A stretch of 64,000 nt of DNA from the NCBI GenBank assembly GCA_965243695.1, contig CBDEWC010000014.1, positions 682,001 through 746,000 of the forward strand. Reading direction: 5' to 3'. Shown here piece by piece: positions 61,336-64,000 of this stretch. The translations under genes were made by a program, and so were the position numbers. The notes under the pieces were generated by a model, which worked only from the letters and a program-made list of their open reading frames with translations, did no database searches and was not told where the DNA came from. Position 1 is the first letter of the stretch, and every line of letters starts with the position of its first letter. The DNA is from JAKVCB01 sp965243695. GTDB taxonomy: Bacteria; Planctomycetota; Planctomycetia; Pirellulales; Lacipirellulaceae.

Positions 61336-62703
61336 GTGAACATGGCGAGATGGACACTGTCTGTAGCCGTCCTGACGTTTTGTGCTATGCCTGTGATGGC
61401 ACAATCAACGATTCAAACGGCGTTTAATTACAATTTGGCAGATTGCGGTTGCGAATCAGATTGCGGCTGCGAATCGGACTGTGGCTGCGAATCAGATTGC
61501 GGCTGCGAATCGGACTGCGGCTGTGAATCGGATTGCGGCTGCGAATCCGATTGCTGCTGCGACGCAGGTTGCGGCGACTGCTGTGGCTGCGATTCTTGTG
61601 GCGGAATGGGCGATTTGTTTGGCGATTGCTGCCTGGGCGATCCTTGTACGCTCAAAGACCAGCTGTGCCCGTGCTCCCCTTGGGACATTGGTGGCTGGGT
61701 ACAGTTAGGGTATCACTCGGATACCACGCGCATGGCCCCCAACCCGGGAAGTGGCGGGGGTTCGTTCAATGACGTGCCCAATGGCGTTCGACTTCAACAG
61801 GCTTGGCTCTACGCAGAGAAAAAAGCGAATGCCAGAGGTTGCTGTGCTGACTGGGGTATGCGTGCTGACATCTTGTACGGTACCGATGCTCAGAAAACGC
61901 AGGCGTTCGGTAACCGCCCAGGTAACTGGGACTACCAGAATGGCTTCGACAACGGCAGTTACGGTTGGGCTATTCCTCAGCTGTACGGCGAAGTTGCCTA
62001 TGGTGACTGGTCAGTTATCGCTGGTCACTTTTTCACCATCGTTGGCTACGAAACTATTCCAGCTCCGCAGAACTTCTTCTATAGCCATTCGTACACAATG
62101 TACAATAGCGAGCCGTTCACCCACACGGGTGCTTTGGCGACCTATAGCAACTGTGGTACGGACGTCTATCTTGGTTGGACTCTTGGTTGGGACAGTGGTT
62201 TTGACCAATACTTCAGCGGTTCAAACTTCCTGGGTGGCTTCAGCACCGACGTGATGGATGATGTGAAGCTCAGCTACGTCACAACCATCGGTAATTTCGG
62301 TTACAGAAGTGCAGGTACCAACGGCTACAGTCACAGCATTGTCTTCGATGCCACGCTGAGCAATTGCCTGACCTACGTTCTCCAGAGCGATTACTATGTC
62401 AGCAAAAACGGTTCGGACGGACAAGTTGGTACGAGCCGTGAGGACGTTGGCATCAACCAGTACTTGTTCTACACCCTGAACGATTGCTGGGCTGTTGGTG
62501 GTCGTGCTGAATGGTGGAAGAGTAATATCTATGGCGAACATAGTTCCTACTATGAGATCACCGGTGGTATTAATTACCGGCCACACGCCAACTTCATTGT
62601 TCGTCCGGAAGTACGGTACAACTGGACGCCGTCCGACGCGCAACCCCTCGGCAACCAATTCGACCAGGTTGTATTCGGAGTTGACGCTATCGCCACTTTC
62701 TAG
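61336..62703 (+). CDS. Outer-membrane beta-barrel (BBP2-like porin) with a Cys-rich repeat
   Basis: 455 aa. AGGAG at 61324 is seven bases before the GTG at 61336 (an ATG is at 61342), and a signal peptide follows (TLSVAVLTFCAMPVMAQ). After cleavage come six perfect DCGCES repeats and then a Cys-rich stretch (DCCCDAGCGDCCGCDSCGG). The remaining ~350 residues are a barrel of amphipathic strands (GGWVQLGYHSDT, WGMRADILYGT, GGFSTDVMDDVKLSYVTT, IVRPEVRYNWTPS), ending in Phe as outer-membrane barrels do. The Cys block could bind metal or make disulfides. A good terminator follows. Confidence 0.82.
   Translation: MNMARWTLSVAVLTFCAMPVMAQSTIQTAFNYNLADCGCESDCGCESDCGCESDCGCESDCGCESDCGCESDCCCDAGCGDCCGCDSCGGMGDLFGDCCLGDPCTLKDQLCPCSPWDIGGWVQLGYHSDTTRMAPNPGSGGGSFNDVPNGVRLQQAWLYAEKKANARGCCADWGMRADILYGTDAQKTQAFGNRPGNWDYQNGFDNGSYGWAIPQLYGEVAYGDWSVIAGHFFTIVGYETIPAPQNFFYSHSYTMYNSEPFTHTGALATYSNCGTDVYLGWTLGWDSGFDQYFSGSNFLGGFSTDVMDDVKLSYVTTIGNFGYRSAGTNGYSHSIVFDATLSNCLTYVLQSDYYVSKNGSDGQVGTSREDVGINQYLFYTLNDCWAVGGRAEWWKSNIYGEHSSYYEITGGINYRPHANFIVRPEVRYNWTPSDAQPLGNQFDQVVFGVDAIATF
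61441..61548 (+). repeat. Six 18-base repeats encoding DCGCES
   Basis: Six consecutive 18-base units each encode Asp-Cys-Gly-Cys-Glu-Ser. They differ only at synonymous positions (GGT/GGC, TCA/TCG/TCC, TGC/TGT), so the peptide is kept while the DNA drifts. Confidence 0.95.
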
Positions 62704-62767
62704 TTGAAAGCACTTGATTGAACCAGGCAGGACCTGCTGCCTTGAGTTCCAAAAGGACCCTTTCCAT

Positions 62768-62803
62768 CCCCGGGAATCGCTTAGCGGTTCCCGGGGTTTT
62801 TTT
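62768..62803 (+). terminator. Rho-independent terminator after the porin gene
   Basis: CCCCGGGAA and TTCCCGGGG form a perfect 9-bp stem with an 11-base loop, followed by seven T. It is 65 bases past the porin stop. Confidence 0.92.
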
Positions 62804-62926
62804 ATGCCATTGTTTGGACAAGCTCCGTTCGGGTAGGTTGAGTCACTTGCCGGGAGACGCGGCGAATGTGACCCCCGGTTGACTTTGAGGATCATTTTGT
62901 AAAAACAGGCCTGCTCAAGGACAGCC

Positions 62927-63793
62927 ATGAACGAAGCAACGCCGCCAGAAAACTCCAATGCCGAGAACTCCAATGCCGAGAATTTCAGTGCCGAAAATTC
63001 CAGTGCACCTTCCTGGCAACCCTTAAGTGGAGTGGATCGACGAGTTTTGGGAGTCCTCGTCGAAAAAGCGAAGACCACTCCCGATAACTACCCCCTGTCA
63101 CAGAAGGGGCTCTGCACAGGTTGCAATCAAAAAAGCAACCGATCTCCTCAAATGCAGGTCTCTGAAGAGGCCATTGAAGAATCTTTAGAACGGCTCCGCA
63201 AACTTGGGGCGGTTGTTTTTGTGACCGGAAGTGGCCGAGTCGACAAGTACCGACATCGGGCCTATGACTGGCTGGGAGTCGACAAAGTGGAGCTGGCGGT
63301 CATCGCCGAATTGCTCTTGCGTGGGCCGCAGACCGTGGGCGAACTTCGGGGGCGGGCAGCCCGCATGGAGCCGATCAGGGGCCTCGAACAATTGCAGCCG
63401 CTCCTGGAAAGTCTTCAAACCAAACGCCTGGTCAGTTACTTGACGCCCAAGGGCCGTGGTGCCGTGGTGACCCACACGCTCTATCTCGATCAGGAACTGG
63501 AAAAAGTACGCCGTGAATATGGTGCTGATTCGGGCCAGGCGTCAGCAGCAACAGCAGGCCCCTTGCCACGGATCTCTGCAGGGAACCCGGCCGAGGTCAC
63601 CCCTTCGATGCCTGCCCCAAATTCGATGACGTCCGGGAGTTCGACTTCGATCGATGCCGACCAGGTGCGGCAATTGCGCGACGAGGTTTCTCGACTGCGT
63701 TTGGAACTCCAGGAGGCCAAAACCACACTCGAGTCACTCGCGACCGAACTCCGCAAAGACCTCGACGCATTGAATCGGCAATTGGGAAATTGA
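62927..63793 (+). CDS. DUF480 (YceH-like) protein
   Basis: A 288-aa soluble protein. Residues about 8-27 are four 5-aa repeats (ENSNA, ENSNA, ENFSA, ENSSA). Then comes the DUF480 pair of winged helices: VDRRVLGVLVEKAKTTPDNYPLSQ, GLCTGCNQKSNRSP, and VELAVIAELLLRGPQTVGELRGRAARMEPI. After an Ala/Ser/Thr linker the C-terminus is a coiled coil (VRQLRDEVSRLRLELQEAKTTL). The family's role is unknown; the fold suggests DNA binding. The repeats seem to be a recent expansion. Confidence 0.88.
   Translation: MNEATPPENSNAENSNAENFSAENSSAPSWQPLSGVDRRVLGVLVEKAKTTPDNYPLSQKGLCTGCNQKSNRSPQMQVSEEAIEESLERLRKLGAVVFVTGSGRVDKYRHRAYDWLGVDKVELAVIAELLLRGPQTVGELRGRAARMEPIRGLEQLQPLLESLQTKRLVSYLTPKGRGAVVTHTLYLDQELEKVRREYGADSGQASAATAGPLPRISAGNPAEVTPSMPAPNSMTSGSSTSIDADQVRQLRDEVSRLRLELQEAKTTLESLATELRKDLDALNRQLGN
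62948..63007 (+). repeat. Four 15-base tandem repeats in the YceH N-terminus
   Basis: Each unit encodes ENSNA or a variant; the first two are nearly identical, the later two have diverged. Confidence 0.9.
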
Positions 63794-64000
63794 AAGCAGG
63801 GTCACACTGCCACCGGTGCACTGGGAACGATGTGACCATGTTGGTTGCGGGTGGACCAACCACCCGAGCAAGAGTAGGGGCAGAAATTGTCCGCATGCGA
63901 CTTGCCCAGATACGACCCCAGATACGACTTGCCCGATATGACTTGTGTGGTTGGCATGACCGATTGTGCGAGAATCAGCTCTGCACAGATAACGATTCAC
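63794..64000. other. Right-hand end without a recognised gene
   Basis: About 200 bases after the YceH stop. Two short copies of a CAGATACGAC-like block lie near 63910-63925; nothing else was seen. Confidence 0.4.

Noticed and set aside
61441..61548. Possible CRISPR-like array
   Set aside because: Units are contiguous 18-base coding repeats without spacers, and they translate to DCGCES.

Overview
The window looks like chromosomal DNA of a planctomycete, probably of the Pirellula/Blastopirellula type; this is inferred from gene content, not from a marker gene. Indicators are many secreted proteins of planctomycete-like families, a dockerin-like EF-hand module, DUF1570-like and DUF2617 proteins, housekeeping genes scattered as singletons, a Cys-rich outer-membrane barrel, and M50/HlyD membrane proteins. 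No insertion sequence, phage, CRISPR array or rRNA was seen. There is one tRNA (His) followed by a clear terminator.

Layout. 0-5.3 kb: the end of a topoisomerase VI A subunit, a DgkA-family kinase, a secreted GH116-like glycosidase, a PII protein and a 2Fe-2S ferredoxin, and an 87-aa unknown. 5.5-7.5 kb: thymidylate synthase, dihydrofolate reductase and Tag glycosylase. 7.5-14.1 kb: an EF-P beta-lysylation locus (epmA, M48 protease, lemA and efp on the minus strand, epmB and an rlmN-like gene diverging). 14.2-20.9 kb (all minus): a DNA methyltransferase fused to a GIY-YIG-like domain, a 4Fe-4S ferredoxin, lysA, a secreted protein interrupted by a dockerin-like module, and infA. 21.5-35.9 kb (all plus): a cluster of GAF-TM-HlyD, HlyD, PqqD-like/M50/HlyD, an AsmA-like giant and a lectin-tailed zinc protease, then glyA, a REC-only regulator and a TPR protein. 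36-49.7 kb: DUF2617, a MagIII-like glycosylase, rarA, a LysM protein with a degenerate L,D-transpeptidase domain, pyrE, a putative nuclease, a fabH-like gene, pepF, a sugar isomerase-like protein and a DUF1570-like protease. 50-61 kb (all plus): a 40-aa membrane protein, tRNA-His, a lipoprotein, small exported proteins, thiS, thiG, a DinG-like helicase, hisF, then pilT, a membrane-anchored GspE-like protein with a destroyed P-loop, a CvpA-like protein and a membrane protein. 61-64 kb: a Cys-repeat porin with a terminator, and a YceH protein.

The two best candidates for undescribed systems are the GAF-HlyD / HlyD / PqqD-M50-HlyD cluster (21.5-27.0 kb), which has three membrane-fusion modules but no pump, and the pair of an intact PilT ATPase with a membrane-anchored GspE-like pseudo-ATPase (56.3-60.1 kb). 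The EF-P locus is the clearest case of genes working together: EF-P with Lys34, its lysyltransferase EpmA and its lysine aminomutase EpmB sit within 5.5 kb.
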